64,000 nt of DNA from Streptomyces sp. NBC_01460 (GTDB lineage Bacteria; Actinomycetota; Actinomycetes; Streptomycetales; Streptomycetaceae): NCBI RefSeq assembly GCF_036227405.1, contig NZ_CP109473.1:3534001-3598000 (forward strand), written 5' to 3'. Below the pieces are notes generated by a model. It ran no database searches. It was not told where the DNA came from and saw nothing but the letters and a program-made list of their open reading frames with translations. The position numbers and the translations under genes were made by a program. Each line of letters begins with the position of its first letter. Within the stretch, counting starts at the first letter, position 1. Below, one piece after another: positions 26,132 to 34,282 of this stretch.

Positions 26132-27898
26132 GTGACGAGTACTGCGCCCGAGGCCCAGCAGGGCAACGACGCCGGGGACCAGACCGGTGACCAGCCGCCT
26201 TCCTGGCAACAGCGGCTGCGCCGCTTCGGCCATGCCCCGCGGCCGGAGACGGGGCTGCGCGAGCGCCTGGTCCCGCCCTACACCCGCCCCGGCCGCCAGT
26301 TCTGGGACGTGCTCGCCGTGCCGCCGGCCCTCGCCGGCCACCTGGTGCGCTGGTCCGCCTGGGGCGGGCCGCTGCTGGTCGCCCTGGTGGCCGGGGTGCT
26401 GCGGTTCTGGAACCTGGGCAGCCCGAAGGCGGTGATATTCGACGAGACGTACTACGCCAAGGACGCCTGGGCGCTGATCAACCAGGGGTACGAGGGTTCC
26501 TGGCCCAAGGACATCGACAAGCAGATCCTCTCGGACCCGTCGTCGGTGGACATCCCGGTGGACCCGGGCTATGTCGTCCATCCGCCGGTCGGCAAGTGGA
26601 TCATCGGGATCGGTGAACAGCTCTTCGGCTTCACCCCGTTCGGCTGGCGCTTCATGGTGGCGGTACTCGGCACCGTCTCGGTCCTGATGCTCTGCCGGAT
26701 CGGCCGCAGGCTGTTCCGCTCGACGTTCCTGGGCTGCCTGGCGGGCACCCTGCTGGCCGTGGACGGGCTGCACTTCGTGATGAGCCGCACCGCGCTGCTC
26801 GACCTGGTGCTGATGTTCTTCGTGCTGGCGGCCTTCGGCTGTCTCCTCGCCGACCGCGACCGGTCCCGCCGCAAGCTGGCCGCCGCGCTCCCCGTCGACG
26901 AGGAGGGGCTGCTGCGCCCGGACGCGCACGTCGCCGAGACGCTCCGCCTCGGGTGGCGCCCGTGGCGGATCGCGGCCGGCCTGATGCTCGGCCTGGCCTT
27001 CGCCACGAAGTGGAACGGGCTCTACATCCTGGCGGCGTTCGGCGTGATGGCGGTGCTCTGGGACGTCGGCGCACGCCGCACGGCGGGCGCCGTGCAGCCC
27101 TACCGGGCGGTGCTCCTGCGGGACCTGCTGCCCGCGTTCGTCTCCACCGTGCCGGTCGCGATCGGCACGTACCTCGTCTCGTGGACCGGGTGGATCGTCA
27201 CGGACAAGGGCTACTACCGCAACTGGGCGGCCACCGAGGGCAAGGGCGGCAGCTGGACCTGGCTCCCGGACTGGCTGCGGAGCCTGTGGCACTACGAGTA
27301 CCAGGTGTACGAGTTCCACGTCGGCCTGACCTCCGGCCACACCTACCAGTCCAACCCGTGGAGCTGGATCGTCCTGGGCCGGCCCGTCTCGTACTTCTAC
27401 GAGGAGCAGACCGGCTGCCTCACCTCCGGGACGAGCAAGTGCGCCCGCGAGGTCCTGGCCCTCGGCACCCCCCTCCTGTGGTGGGCGGCGTGCGTGGCCC
27501 TGCTGTACGTCCTGTGGCGCTGGTTCTTCCGCCGCGACTGGCGGGCGGGCGCGATCGTGTGCGGGGTGGCGGCGGGCTGGGTGCCCTGGTTCTTCTACCA
27601 GGAGCGGACGATCTTCCTCTTCTACGCGGTCGTGTTCGTGCCGTTCCTCTGCCTGGCGGTCACGATGATGATCGGCGCCCTCCTGGGCCCGGCCTCCGGC
27701 ACGAGCACCGGACACGGCCTGGGCCTGGAGAAGACCGACCCCACGGGCGAACGCAGACGCACCCTGGGCGCGATCGCGGCGGGTGTGCTGGTGCTGCTGA
27801 TCGTCTGGAACTTCGTCTACTTCTGGCCGCTCTACACGGGCACGTCGATCCCGGACACGTCCTGGCGCGACCGGATGTGGCTGGACACCTGGGTGTAG
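26132..27898 (+). CDS. pmt: Dolichyl-phosphate-mannose-protein mannosyltransferase (protein O-mannosyltransferase)
   Basis: A 588-residue GT39 enzyme with about ten membrane spans that transfers mannose from polyprenyl-phosphate-mannose to Ser/Thr of secreted proteins at the outer face of the membrane. The acidic catalytic loop FDETYYAKDAW is at residues ~104-114, with HPPVGKWIIG and MSRTALLDLVLMFF following. In S. coelicolor Pmt glycosylates PstS and other lipoproteins and is required for phiC31 infection. GTG 26132 is the only sensible start (MTSTAPEAQQ); it has no ribosome site but a -10 box six bases upstream. Confidence 0.94.
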   Translation: MTSTAPEAQQGNDAGDQTGDQPPSWQQRLRRFGHAPRPETGLRERLVPPYTRPGRQFWDVLAVPPALAGHLVRWSAWGGPLLVALVAGVLRFWNLGSPKAVIFDETYYAKDAWALINQGYEGSWPKDIDKQILSDPSSVDIPVDPGYVVHPPVGKWIIGIGEQLFGFTPFGWRFMVAVLGTVSVLMLCRIGRRLFRSTFLGCLAGTLLAVDGLHFVMSRTALLDLVLMFFVLAAFGCLLADRDRSRRKLAAALPVDEEGLLRPDAHVAETLRLGWRPWRIAAGLMLGLAFATKWNGLYILAAFGVMAVLWDVGARRTAGAVQPYRAVLLRDLLPAFVSTVPVAIGTYLVSWTGWIVTDKGYYRNWAATEGKGGSWTWLPDWLRSLWHYEYQVYEFHVGLTSGHTYQSNPWSWIVLGRPVSYFYEEQTGCLTSGTSKCAREVLALGTPLLWWAACVALLYVLWRWFFRRDWRAGAIVCGVAAGWVPWFFYQERTIFLFYAVVFVPFLCLAVTMMIGALLGPASGTSTGHGLGLEKTDPTGERRRTLGAIAAGVLVLLIVWNFVYFWPLYTGTSIPDTSWRDRMWLDTWV

Positions 27899-27912
27899 CG
27901 GGGTGAGGCGGC

Positions 27913-27949
27913 CGAGCCCGGCGCGTCGGACGTCCGCGCACCGGGCTCG
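27913..27949. terminator. Hairpin between convergent pmt and Abi-like gene
   Basis: CGAGCCCGG (27913-27921) pairs with CCGGGCTCG (27941-27949); GCG/CGC bases inside can extend the stem. Bidirectional terminator position. Confidence 0.75.
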
Positions 27950-27966
27950 TGAACTCCGTGGGTTCC

Positions 27967-28677
27967 TCAGCGTTTTGGCGCGGGCCGGGCCGCCAAGGCC
28001 GCTTTGAGGCGCGGCGCCCGGGTCGCCCCGAACCACGCCTGCGTGCGTGGGCACGCGTATCCGAGCAGTGTGGTCATGTCCTGGAGGCTCAGCGCGAGGT
28101 TCGATCCGAACACGGGCTCCAGATGCGCGATCCGGTTACGGAGCAGATGCAGGCGCTGCACCGGGCCCTCGACATGACTCACCGCCTGTGGTGTCAGATG
28201 CGGGAAGGCGTGCCGCAGCGCGTCGAGCCAGAGCGTGTGGGTGTAGCGCGTGGCGAGCAGGTACCGCCAGAAGCCGAACCCGAGCTGCGCGACGACATCT
28301 CCGTCCGTCGGCTTGATCGCACGAAGGGCGGCTCCGCGAGCCGGCGGGGACTGCTTTCTCGCCAGCCCTTCACGAGCCCGCTGCCGTGCCGTGACGATGT
28401 CCGCCCTGGCCCGGTCCGTCAGCTCGGCGAAAGGGCTGTCGAGCCAGCTCCCGACCCCGTTCCGCTTGGCGTGGAGCAGGGACAGCTGATCGTGCAGAGA
28501 GTTGCGCAGCACCACCTCCACCACGTGGAGCGCCTCGTACGACGCCCCCGAGACCTCGACGTTCCACTGGTAGAGACGGATGGCCGCCCGGGGTGATCCT
28601 GCGGCCACGATGTACGGCTGGAGGCGTTCCGGCGCCAAGCGCTGCCGGAGAACCCTCTCCATCGAAGGTTGTGTCAT
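27967..28677 (-). CDS. Abi-like protein with HEPN-type RNase motif (possible phage-defence gene)
   Basis: A 236-residue soluble protein of the Abi (AbiD/AbiF-like) type. The helical core contains RLYQWNVEVSGASYEALHVVEVVLRNSLHDQLS near the N-terminus and the RxxxxH motif LLRNRIAHLEPVF with Arg180 and His185, characteristic of HEPN ribonucleases including abortive-infection proteins. ATG 28677 (MTQPSMERVL) is preferred to the TTG/GTG-type leader. Codon use is less GC-biased than the neighbours (for example ACA, CAA, CCT at the start), which suggests acquisition. Between pmt and a penicillin-binding protein it is a lone insertion. Phage defence or toxin function is inferred only from the family. 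Confidence 0.75.
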   Translation of the reverse strand: MTQPSMERVLRQRLAPERLQPYIVAAGSPRAAIRLYQWNVEVSGASYEALHVVEVVLRNSLHDQLSLLHAKRNGVGSWLDSPFAELTDRARADIVTARQRAREGLARKQSPPARGAALRAIKPTDGDVVAQLGFGFWRYLLATRYTHTLWLDALRHAFPHLTPQAVSHVEGPVQRLHLLRNRIAHLEPVFGSNLALSLQDMTTLLGYACPRTQAWFGATRAPRLKAALAARPAPKR

Positions 28678-28794
28678 GGTGCGGAACATCGTAGTCTTAT
28701 GAGCGAAGACCTCTCTGGCCTCTGCATGCAAGCTGGTAGGTTCATGATCATCAAGGGTCCGCTGGCGCACCAGGCCAGGGGGCCCTTGTTTTTT
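28669..28794 (+). ncRNA. Candidate short transcript: promoter-like boxes and T-tailed hairpin
   Basis: On the plus strand TTGTGT (28669-28674) and TAGTCT (28692-28697) are 17 bases apart, a good streptomycete promoter. A compound hairpin follows: AAGGGTCC (28753-28760) pairs with GGGCCCTT (28780-28787), with an inner CTGG/CCAG stem, then TTGTTTTTT. A T-tailed terminator is rare in this GC-rich window. Together they predict an RNA of ~90 bases from about 28704 to 28794, starting opposite the 5' end of the Abi-like gene. It could be a small RNA or merely a terminated leader of the downstream gene. Confidence 0.4.
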
Positions 28795-28908
28795 GCCACC
28801 TGCCCCACGGCACCCACCGCCACGGAAAGCGCTCTCTCAGAATGCGTAGCGGTCCGGTAACAACCTCCTCGGAATCCCCCGCCGTCCCGTAAAGTGCCGA
28901 ACGGCAAG

Positions 28909-28932
28909 CCTTCTTGAACGTGTTCAAGAAGG
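28909..28932. promoter_or_regulatory. Perfect 24-base palindrome upstream of the penicillin-binding protein gene
   Basis: CCTTCTTGAAC (28909-28919) and GTTCAAGAAGG (28922-28932) are exact inverted copies separated by two bases, ending 23 bases before the start codon. It may be a repressor operator or a hairpin in the 5' leader just before the ribosome site. Confidence 0.7.
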
Positions 28933-28955
28933 TCCACGGGGAGGGGACAGCGCAG

Positions 28956-30590
28956 ATGCGCAGTGGAGCGAAGGTAGCGATAGTCGGCGGAGCGTTCGTA
29001 CTGGTGGCCGGAGGGCTCGGCTACGGCGTGTACGACGTGGTGCTGGGGGGCGGCGACGGCGGGGGCACGGAGACCGCCTCCGCGTCGTCGGAGGTGAAGA
29101 CCGGGCCGCCGGGCAAGGAGGAGATCGAGGAGACCGCCAAGGGCTTCCTCGAAGCGTGGGCATCCGGCGACGCTCCGGCCGCCGCCCAGCTCACGAACAA
29201 CGAGTCCGGTGCCGAGCCCCTGCTGGCCGGCTACGCCGCGGAGGCCCACGTCACCAAGGCGGTGATCACGCCGGGTCCGGCCGTCGGCACGAAGGTGCCG
29301 TACACGGTGAAGGCGACGGTGTCGTACGAGGGGAAGACCAAGCCCTGGTCGTACTCCTCCGAGCTGACCGTGGTGCGCGGCCTGACGACGGGGAAGGCAC
29401 TCGTCGACTGGCAGCCCACGGTGATCCACCCGGAGCTGACCGAGGGCGCCACGCTGAAGACCGGCGAGTCCTCCACGGCGGCGATCGAGGCCTTGGACCA
29501 CAACGGCAAAGTGCTCGACAAGGAGACATACCCTTCGCTCGGGCCGATCCTGGACAGCCTGCGGGAGAAGTACGGCGACACCACCGGCGGTTCCCCCGGG
29601 ATCGAGACCTGGATCGAGCCCGCCGACGAACAGCTTCCGGACACCACGCTGCTGACACTCGCCAAGGGGAAGCCCGGCAAGCTGCAGACCACGCTCGACG
29701 CGGGCGCCCAGGCGGCGGCCGAGAAGGCGGTCAAGCAGTTCAGCGGGGCGTCGGTGGTCGCCGTGAGGCCGTCCACCGGGTCGATCCGCGCCGTCGCCAA
29801 CAACCCGGCGACCGGCTTCAACGCGGCGATGCAGGGCAAGCAGGCGCCCGGCTCCACGCTGAAGATCATGACCGCGGCGATGCTGATGGACAAGGGACTA
29901 GTCTCGGCGAACAGCCCGGTCGAGTGCCCGAAGGAAGCCACCTGGCAGAGCCGGACGTTCCACAACCTCAAGTACTTCGAGCTCCCGCCCACCGACACGT
30001 TCACCACGAGCTTCGCCCGCTCGTGCAACACCGCCTTCATCAAACTGATCGACGACACCAAGGACGACACCGCGCTCGCCAAGGAGGCACGGGACGTCTT
30101 CGGGATCGGCCTGGACTGGAAGACCGGTGTCGTCTCGTTCGACGGGAGCGTGCCCGAGGAGGCCGGCGGTGAGGCGGCCGCCCAGTACATCGGCCAGGGC
30201 ACCGTGCAGATGAACGCGCTCAACATCGCGTCCATCACGGCGACCGCCCGCAACGGGACGTTCCGTCAGCCCGTGATCGTCCCGCAGACCCTGGACGACC
30301 GCCCGCTCGCCACCGCCTCGCGCTCGCTGTCGCCGAGCGTCACCGGGCAGCTGAACGACATGATGCGGGCCACGGCCTCGTGGGGCACCGGCAAGGCCGC
30401 CATGGCCTCGGTCGGCGGCGACAAGGGTGCCAAGACGGGGTCGGCCGAGGTCGACGGACAGGGCACGTCCAACAGCTGGTTCACCGGCTTCAGCAACGAC
30501 CTCGCGGCAGCGGCGGTCGTCCAGTCCGGCGGCCACGGCGGCGACGCGGCGGGCCCGGTGGTGGCGGCGGTGCTGCGCGCGGGGTCCTGA
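28956..30590 (+). CDS. Penicillin-binding transpeptidase with NTF2-like N-terminal domain
   Basis: A 544-residue class-B-like penicillin-binding protein that cross-links peptidoglycan outside the membrane. One N-terminal anchor (VAIVGGAFVLVAGGLGYGVYDV), then an NTF2-like MecA_N domain (~45-165) and a dimerisation region. The transpeptidase domain has all three active-site motifs: SxxK at Ser300-Lys303 (PGSTLK), SxN at Ser356-Asn358 (RSCNTAF) and KTG at 493-495 (AKTGSAEV). GGGGAGGGG at 28938-28946 precedes ATG 28956. From memory, this locus in S. coelicolor carries two such proteins; only one is present here. The palindrome before it suggests specific control. Confidence 0.92.
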   Translation: MRSGAKVAIVGGAFVLVAGGLGYGVYDVVLGGGDGGGTETASASSEVKTGPPGKEEIEETAKGFLEAWASGDAPAAAQLTNNESGAEPLLAGYAAEAHVTKAVITPGPAVGTKVPYTVKATVSYEGKTKPWSYSSELTVVRGLTTGKALVDWQPTVIHPELTEGATLKTGESSTAAIEALDHNGKVLDKETYPSLGPILDSLREKYGDTTGGSPGIETWIEPADEQLPDTTLLTLAKGKPGKLQTTLDAGAQAAAEKAVKQFSGASVVAVRPSTGSIRAVANNPATGFNAAMQGKQAPGSTLKIMTAAMLMDKGLVSANSPVECPKEATWQSRTFHNLKYFELPPTDTFTTSFARSCNTAFIKLIDDTKDDTALAKEARDVFGIGLDWKTGVVSFDGSVPEEAGGEAAAQYIGQGTVQMNALNIASITATARNGTFRQPVIVPQTLDDRPLATASRSLSPSVTGQLNDMMRATASWGTGKAAMASVGGDKGAKTGSAEVDGQGTSNSWFTGFSNDLAAAAVVQSGGHGGDAAGPVVAAVLRAGS

Positions 30591-30635
30591 ACGGACTGAA
30601 CGGACTGACGCGCCTGAACGGTCACGAGCACGTCC

Positions 30636-30672
30636 GGCCGGGCCGGAGGCGGATCACGCCTCCGGCCCGGCC
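30636..30672. terminator. Perfect 16-base-arm hairpin between convergent PBP and GntR genes
   Basis: GGCCGGGCCGGAGGCG (30636-30651) pairs with CGCCTCCGGCCCGGCC (30657-30672) over a 5-base loop; the GntR stop codon lies in the loop. Strong bidirectional terminator. Confidence 0.85.
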
Positions 30673-31418
30673 TGCTTTCCCGCGTCGCCCCGACCGCCGT
30701 CGCCCCGGCCGCGCCGCCGGCGCGCCGCGACGGCCTCGGGGTCGATGTCCGGCCGCGACCACCGCTCCGCCAGGGCGAGGCTGGTCGCGCGGCCGTCCGC
30801 CACGTGCTCGTGCGCCAGGCGCGCCGCCAGGTCCGCGTCACGGGCCGCGATGGCCTCGTACATCCGCTCGTGCTCCACGCACTGCCGGTCCGGGTCCCGC
30901 TGGGCCGTCAGGCGGAAGAGCCAGTGCATGCGTGCCTCCAGCGGCCGCATCACCCCGCTGAGCAGTGCGTTGGACGCGAGCTCGACGATGTCGGTGTGGA
31001 AGGACGCGTTGGCGGCGGCGATCGCCGCGCGGTCGTGCGCGCGGGTCGCCTCACGGGCGGCGTCGAGACCGGCCGCGAGACGGGCCAGCCCGTCCTCGTC
31101 CGCCCGCTCCGCCGCCAGCCGGGCCGCAAGGGACTCCAGCGATTCACGTACGTCGAAGAGGTCGCGCACGTCGCCCGGGGTGAAGGGCGCGACCAGTGCG
31201 CCCCGGTGCGGCACGAGCACCACGAGCCCCTCGGCCGCCAGGAGGCGCAGCGCCTCGCGCAGCGGGATGCGCGAGACCTCCAGTTCCGTGGCGAGGTCGC
31301 GCTCCACGAGCCGCTCGCCCGGCTGGAGTTCGACCTCGATGATGCGCCGCCGCAGGGTCTCGTACGCAAGGTCGCGCAGCGAGGGACGTCCCGCGTCGGA
31401 CGGTCGGGCTGCTGTCAC
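30654..31418 (-). CDS. GntR-family (FadR/FCD subfamily) transcriptional regulator
   Basis: A 254-residue regulator with an N-terminal winged helix (AYETLRRRIIEVELQPGERLVERDLATELEVSRIPLREALRLLAAEGLVVLVPHRGALV) and a helical FCD ligand domain (FDVRESLESLAARLAAERA ... ASFHTDIVELASNALL ... HERMYEAIAARDADLAARLAHEHV). The FCD domain usually binds a carboxylate with a metal. GTG 31418 has GGAGG 10 bases upstream; a TTG at 31421 is an alternative with better spacing. It is divergent from the BMP transporter operon, which is its likely target through the palindrome at 31538. Confidence 0.9.
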   Translation of the reverse strand: MTAARPSDAGRPSLRDLAYETLRRRIIEVELQPGERLVERDLATELEVSRIPLREALRLLAAEGLVVLVPHRGALVAPFTPGDVRDLFDVRESLESLAARLAAERADEDGLARLAAGLDAAREATRAHDRAAIAAANASFHTDIVELASNALLSGVMRPLEARMHWLFRLTAQRDPDRQCVEHERMYEAIAARDADLAARLAHEHVADGRATSLALAERWSRPDIDPEAVAARRRRGRGDGGRGDAGKQAGPEA

Positions 31419-31537
31419 CAAGGCTTTTCCTCCGGGATCGGGACGGTCCCACCGTATGCGGATCGCGCGGCGGGTCCGCCACTGCTAACCGCTCGGTGAC
31501 ACGACGGCAACAAACGACCCGGAAACTGGTGCGCCAT

Positions 31538-31551
31538 AGCGGTATACCACT
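31538..31551. promoter_or_regulatory. Near-palindrome with GGTATACC core between GntR and BMP operon
   Basis: AGCGGTATACCACT is symmetrical except at one base pair, with a perfect GGTATACC core, 38 bases upstream of the BMP lipoprotein start. Position and symmetry fit a FadR-type operator; the core could also include a -10 box. Confidence 0.55.
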
Positions 31552-31588
31552 AACCGGCTCGCGGGCCCCGTCTCCTGGAGGCATCCCA

Positions 31589-32596
31589 GTGGCACCATCC
31601 CGAACGCTCCTCTCTCCCGTCGCCGTCGCCGCGTCCGTCCTCTCGGGGCTGCTCCTCCTGACCGCCTGCGGAGGGTCCACGGCGGCCGAGGACGACGGCG
31701 GCACGCTCAAGGTCGGCGTCCTCTTCCCCGGTTCGCTCTCCGACGACGGCTTCATGGGCTCGGCGTACCTCGGTTACCAGCGGGCGGCGAAGAAGCACGC
31801 CGGCGCGGTGGAGTTCAGCAAGGTCGAGCAGGTGGCGACGGCCGACTACGAGAAGGCGCTGGTCCGCTTCGCCACCGACTCCGACCTCGTGATCTCCCTC
31901 GGCGGGCAGACCGACGCCGACGTGCGCAACGTGGCGGCGCGCTTCCCGAACGTGAAGTTCGCCGAGATCGGCGGGCCCGCCGACGGCAAGCCCCTGGCGA
32001 ACCTCTCGCTGTACGACCCGCAGCAGGCCGAGGCCGCGTTCCTCGCGGGGGCGGCCTCCGCCCTGCTCACCGGGAGCGGGACGGTCGGCTTCATCGGCGG
32101 CGCGGAACTCCCGGCCATCGTGAACGCCGCCGAGGAGTTCGACAAGGGCGCCGCCGCGGCCGATCCGAAGGTGAAGGTCCTCGCCCCGCAGTACGTCGGT
32201 GACTTCAACGACGTGGCCAAGGCCAAGCAGTCCGCCCTCGCCGACTTCGGCGCCGGCGCGGACGTCCTGGGCCAGGTCCTCAACCTCGGCCACAAGGGGG
32301 TCGCGCAGGCGGCCGGCCAGCGGGACGGGTCGCTCATCGGTGGTCCGATCGCCCACGAGTGCGGCAGCGACCCCGCGTACGCCGGGTACGTGGAGACGGA
32401 CATCGGCGCGGAGATCGAGTACGCGGTGGACCACCTGGTCGCCGGGGACTGGAAGGCCGAAGCCGTCCACTTCGGGCTGACCTTCGAGGAGCCGCACAAC
32501 GACATCGTGCTCTGCGACACCACCGACCCGGCGGTCGCCGGGAAGCTCGACGAGCTGAAGCGGAAGATCACGGCCGGCGAGATCACCACCCGATGA
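31589..32596 (+). CDS. BMP-family ABC transporter substrate-binding lipoprotein
   Basis: A 335-residue lipoprotein with signal peptide and lipobox LLTACGG (Cys ~24). The mature domain is of the basic membrane protein/PnrA type (LKVGVLFPGSLSDDGFMGSAYLGYQRA, LVISLGGQTDADVRNVAARFPNVKFAEIGG, FLAGAASALLTGSGTVGFIGG), a family that binds nucleosides or related ligands. GTG 31589 follows TGGAGG. The stop overlaps the ATPase ATG (ATGA). First gene of a four-component importer with a following dehydrogenase-like gene; ligand not deducible. Confidence 0.9.
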   Translation: MAPSRTLLSPVAVAASVLSGLLLLTACGGSTAAEDDGGTLKVGVLFPGSLSDDGFMGSAYLGYQRAAKKHAGAVEFSKVEQVATADYEKALVRFATDSDLVISLGGQTDADVRNVAARFPNVKFAEIGGPADGKPLANLSLYDPQQAEAAFLAGAASALLTGSGTVGFIGGAELPAIVNAAEEFDKGAAAADPKVKVLAPQYVGDFNDVAKAKQSALADFGAGADVLGQVLNLGHKGVAQAAGQRDGSLIGGPIAHECGSDPAYAGYVETDIGAEIEYAVDHLVAGDWKAEAVHFGLTFEEPHNDIVLCDTTDPAVAGKLDELKRKITAGEITTR

Positions 32597-34203
32597 GCAC
32601 GGCCGCTCCCGCACTGGAGATCTCCGGACTCACCAAGTCCTTCGGAACGACGAGGGCCCTGGACGCGGTGGACCTCGTCGTCGAGGCCGGCACCGTGCAC
32701 TGCGTACTCGGGGAGAACGGCGCCGGCAAGTCGACCCTCTGCCACGTCGTGGGCGGCTCCCTGACGCCGGACGAGGGCGGACTGCGCCTGTACGGCACGC
32801 CCTACTCGCCCCGCAGGCCCGCCGACGCGCTGGCCGCCGGGATCGCCATGGTCCACCAGCACTTCAGCCTCGTACCGACCCTGACCGTCGGCGAGAACCT
32901 GCGCCTGCTGCGCCTGCGGGACCTGCCGCGGCGGGTGGCGCGGGTGCGCGAGGAGTACGGGCTCGAACTGGACCTGGACGCACGGGTGGACGAGCTGCCC
33001 GTCGGCGTGCGCCAGCGCGCCGAGATCGTCAAGGCGTTGCTGCGGGAGCCCCGGCTCCTCGTCCTGGACGAGCCCACGGGTGTCCTCGGTCCGTCCGAGA
33101 CGGACGCCCTGCTCGCCACCTGCCGCCGCATCGCCGGGGCGGGGCACGCCGTGGTCCTGGTGACGCACAAGCTCGGCGAGGTGGCACGGGCCGGGGACAC
33201 CGCGACCGTGCTGCGCGGCGGGCGGGTCTCCGGCGGCGGGCCCCTCACCGAACTGCCGCCGGAGCGGCTGGTCCCGCTGATGATCGGTCGCCCCGCCGAC
33301 GCGCTGGACGCGGGGCTCGCCGGGACGATCGGGCTGGCCACCGAGGGGAGTTCACCGGCGGACGGGGACCCGCCGCCGGACGCCGCCACCGCCCACGGAC
33401 GTACGGGAGCGGCACTGCGCCTGCGTGACGTCGGCGTACGGCGCCCCGACGGGACCTCCGCCCTGGACGGGATCCGCCTGGACGTCGAGTTCGGGGAGAT
33501 CGTCGGGATCGCCGGGGTCGAGGGCAACGGCCAGAGCGAGCTCATGGCGCTGCTCGGCGGCTCACTCACTCCCGGCGAGGGTCGCGTGGAGCTCGACGGG
33601 AGGGACGTCACCCGTGCCGGGCCGCGCGAGCGGAGCCGGGCGGGGCTGGGTGTGGTGCCCGAGGACCGGCTCCACGAAGGGTGCGTGCCGCATCTGCCGG
33701 TCGCCGACAACCTGTTCCTCGGCCGCCTCCAGGGGTTCCGCCGGTACGGGGCCCTCCTCGACCGGCGCGCCATGGCCCGTGCCGCCGACGCTGTGCTCAC
33801 GGAGCACGGCGTCCGGGCGGACGGCCCGGGGGCGCTCATGTCGTCCCTGTCCGGCGGCAACCAGCAGAAGGTCGTGCTGGCACGGGAGTTGGCCCTCGAC
33901 CCGCTGATCTGCCTGGCAGCCGCCCAGCCCACCCGCGGTCTGGACATCGGAGCGGTGGCCGCCGTGCACTCCCGTATCCGCGACGCGGCAGCCGCCGGGA
34001 CGGGCGTCCTGGTGGTCTCCAGCGAGCTGTCCGAACTCCTCGCCCTGTGCGACCGGATCGTCGTGGCCTACCGGGGCGAGCTGCTGGGCCCCGTCGACCC
34101 TTCGGAGCCCGGCGCCCGGGAGCGGATCGGCGCCCTGATGCTCGGCGCGCCCACCCCGCGGCCCGGCGAGGACGGGGCCCGCCCCGCCGGAGCCGTGCGC
34201 TGA
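32593..34203 (+). CDS. ABC transporter ATP-binding protein, two ATPase domains (nucleoside/simple sugar type)
   Basis: A 536-residue duplicated ATPase. Domain 1 has Walker A GENGAGKST at ~39-47, HQHFSLVPTLTVGENL and Walker B LLVLDEPTGVLGP. Domain 2 has the degenerate Walker A typical of this subfamily (IAGVEGNGQSELMALL), the signature LSGGNQQKVVLAREL and LICLAAAQPTRGLDIGA. Such proteins power BMP/ribose-type importers. A Pro/Asp-rich linker joins the domains (~residues 255-275). Overlaps the lipoprotein gene by four bases. Confidence 0.94.
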   Translation: MSTAAPALEISGLTKSFGTTRALDAVDLVVEAGTVHCVLGENGAGKSTLCHVVGGSLTPDEGGLRLYGTPYSPRRPADALAAGIAMVHQHFSLVPTLTVGENLRLLRLRDLPRRVARVREEYGLELDLDARVDELPVGVRQRAEIVKALLREPRLLVLDEPTGVLGPSETDALLATCRRIAGAGHAVVLVTHKLGEVARAGDTATVLRGGRVSGGGPLTELPPERLVPLMIGRPADALDAGLAGTIGLATEGSSPADGDPPPDAATAHGRTGAALRLRDVGVRRPDGTSALDGIRLDVEFGEIVGIAGVEGNGQSELMALLGGSLTPGEGRVELDGRDVTRAGPRERSRAGLGVVPEDRLHEGCVPHLPVADNLFLGRLQGFRRYGALLDRRAMARAADAVLTEHGVRADGPGALMSSLSGGNQQKVVLARELALDPLICLAAAQPTRGLDIGAVAAVHSRIRDAAAAGTGVLVVSSELSELLALCDRIVVAYRGELLGPVDPSEPGARERIGALMLGAPTPRPGEDGARPAGAVR

Positions 34204-34282
34204 GAAGCCCTCGCACCACCCGTGTCCCGGTCGCCGCCCACCCGGCCCGGACGCGCGCACACCGCCACCTCAAGGAGCCGCC

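Noticed and set aside
28669..28860. 63-residue plus-strand frame between the Abi-like gene and the PBP gene
   Set aside because: It crosses the T-tailed hairpin, lacks a ribosome site and has poor codon bias; a non-coding transcript is more plausible.
28914..28956. TTG 28914 as start of the penicillin-binding protein
   Set aside because: It lies inside the 24-base palindrome and has no ribosome site; ATG 28956 follows GGGGAGGGG and begins the membrane anchor.
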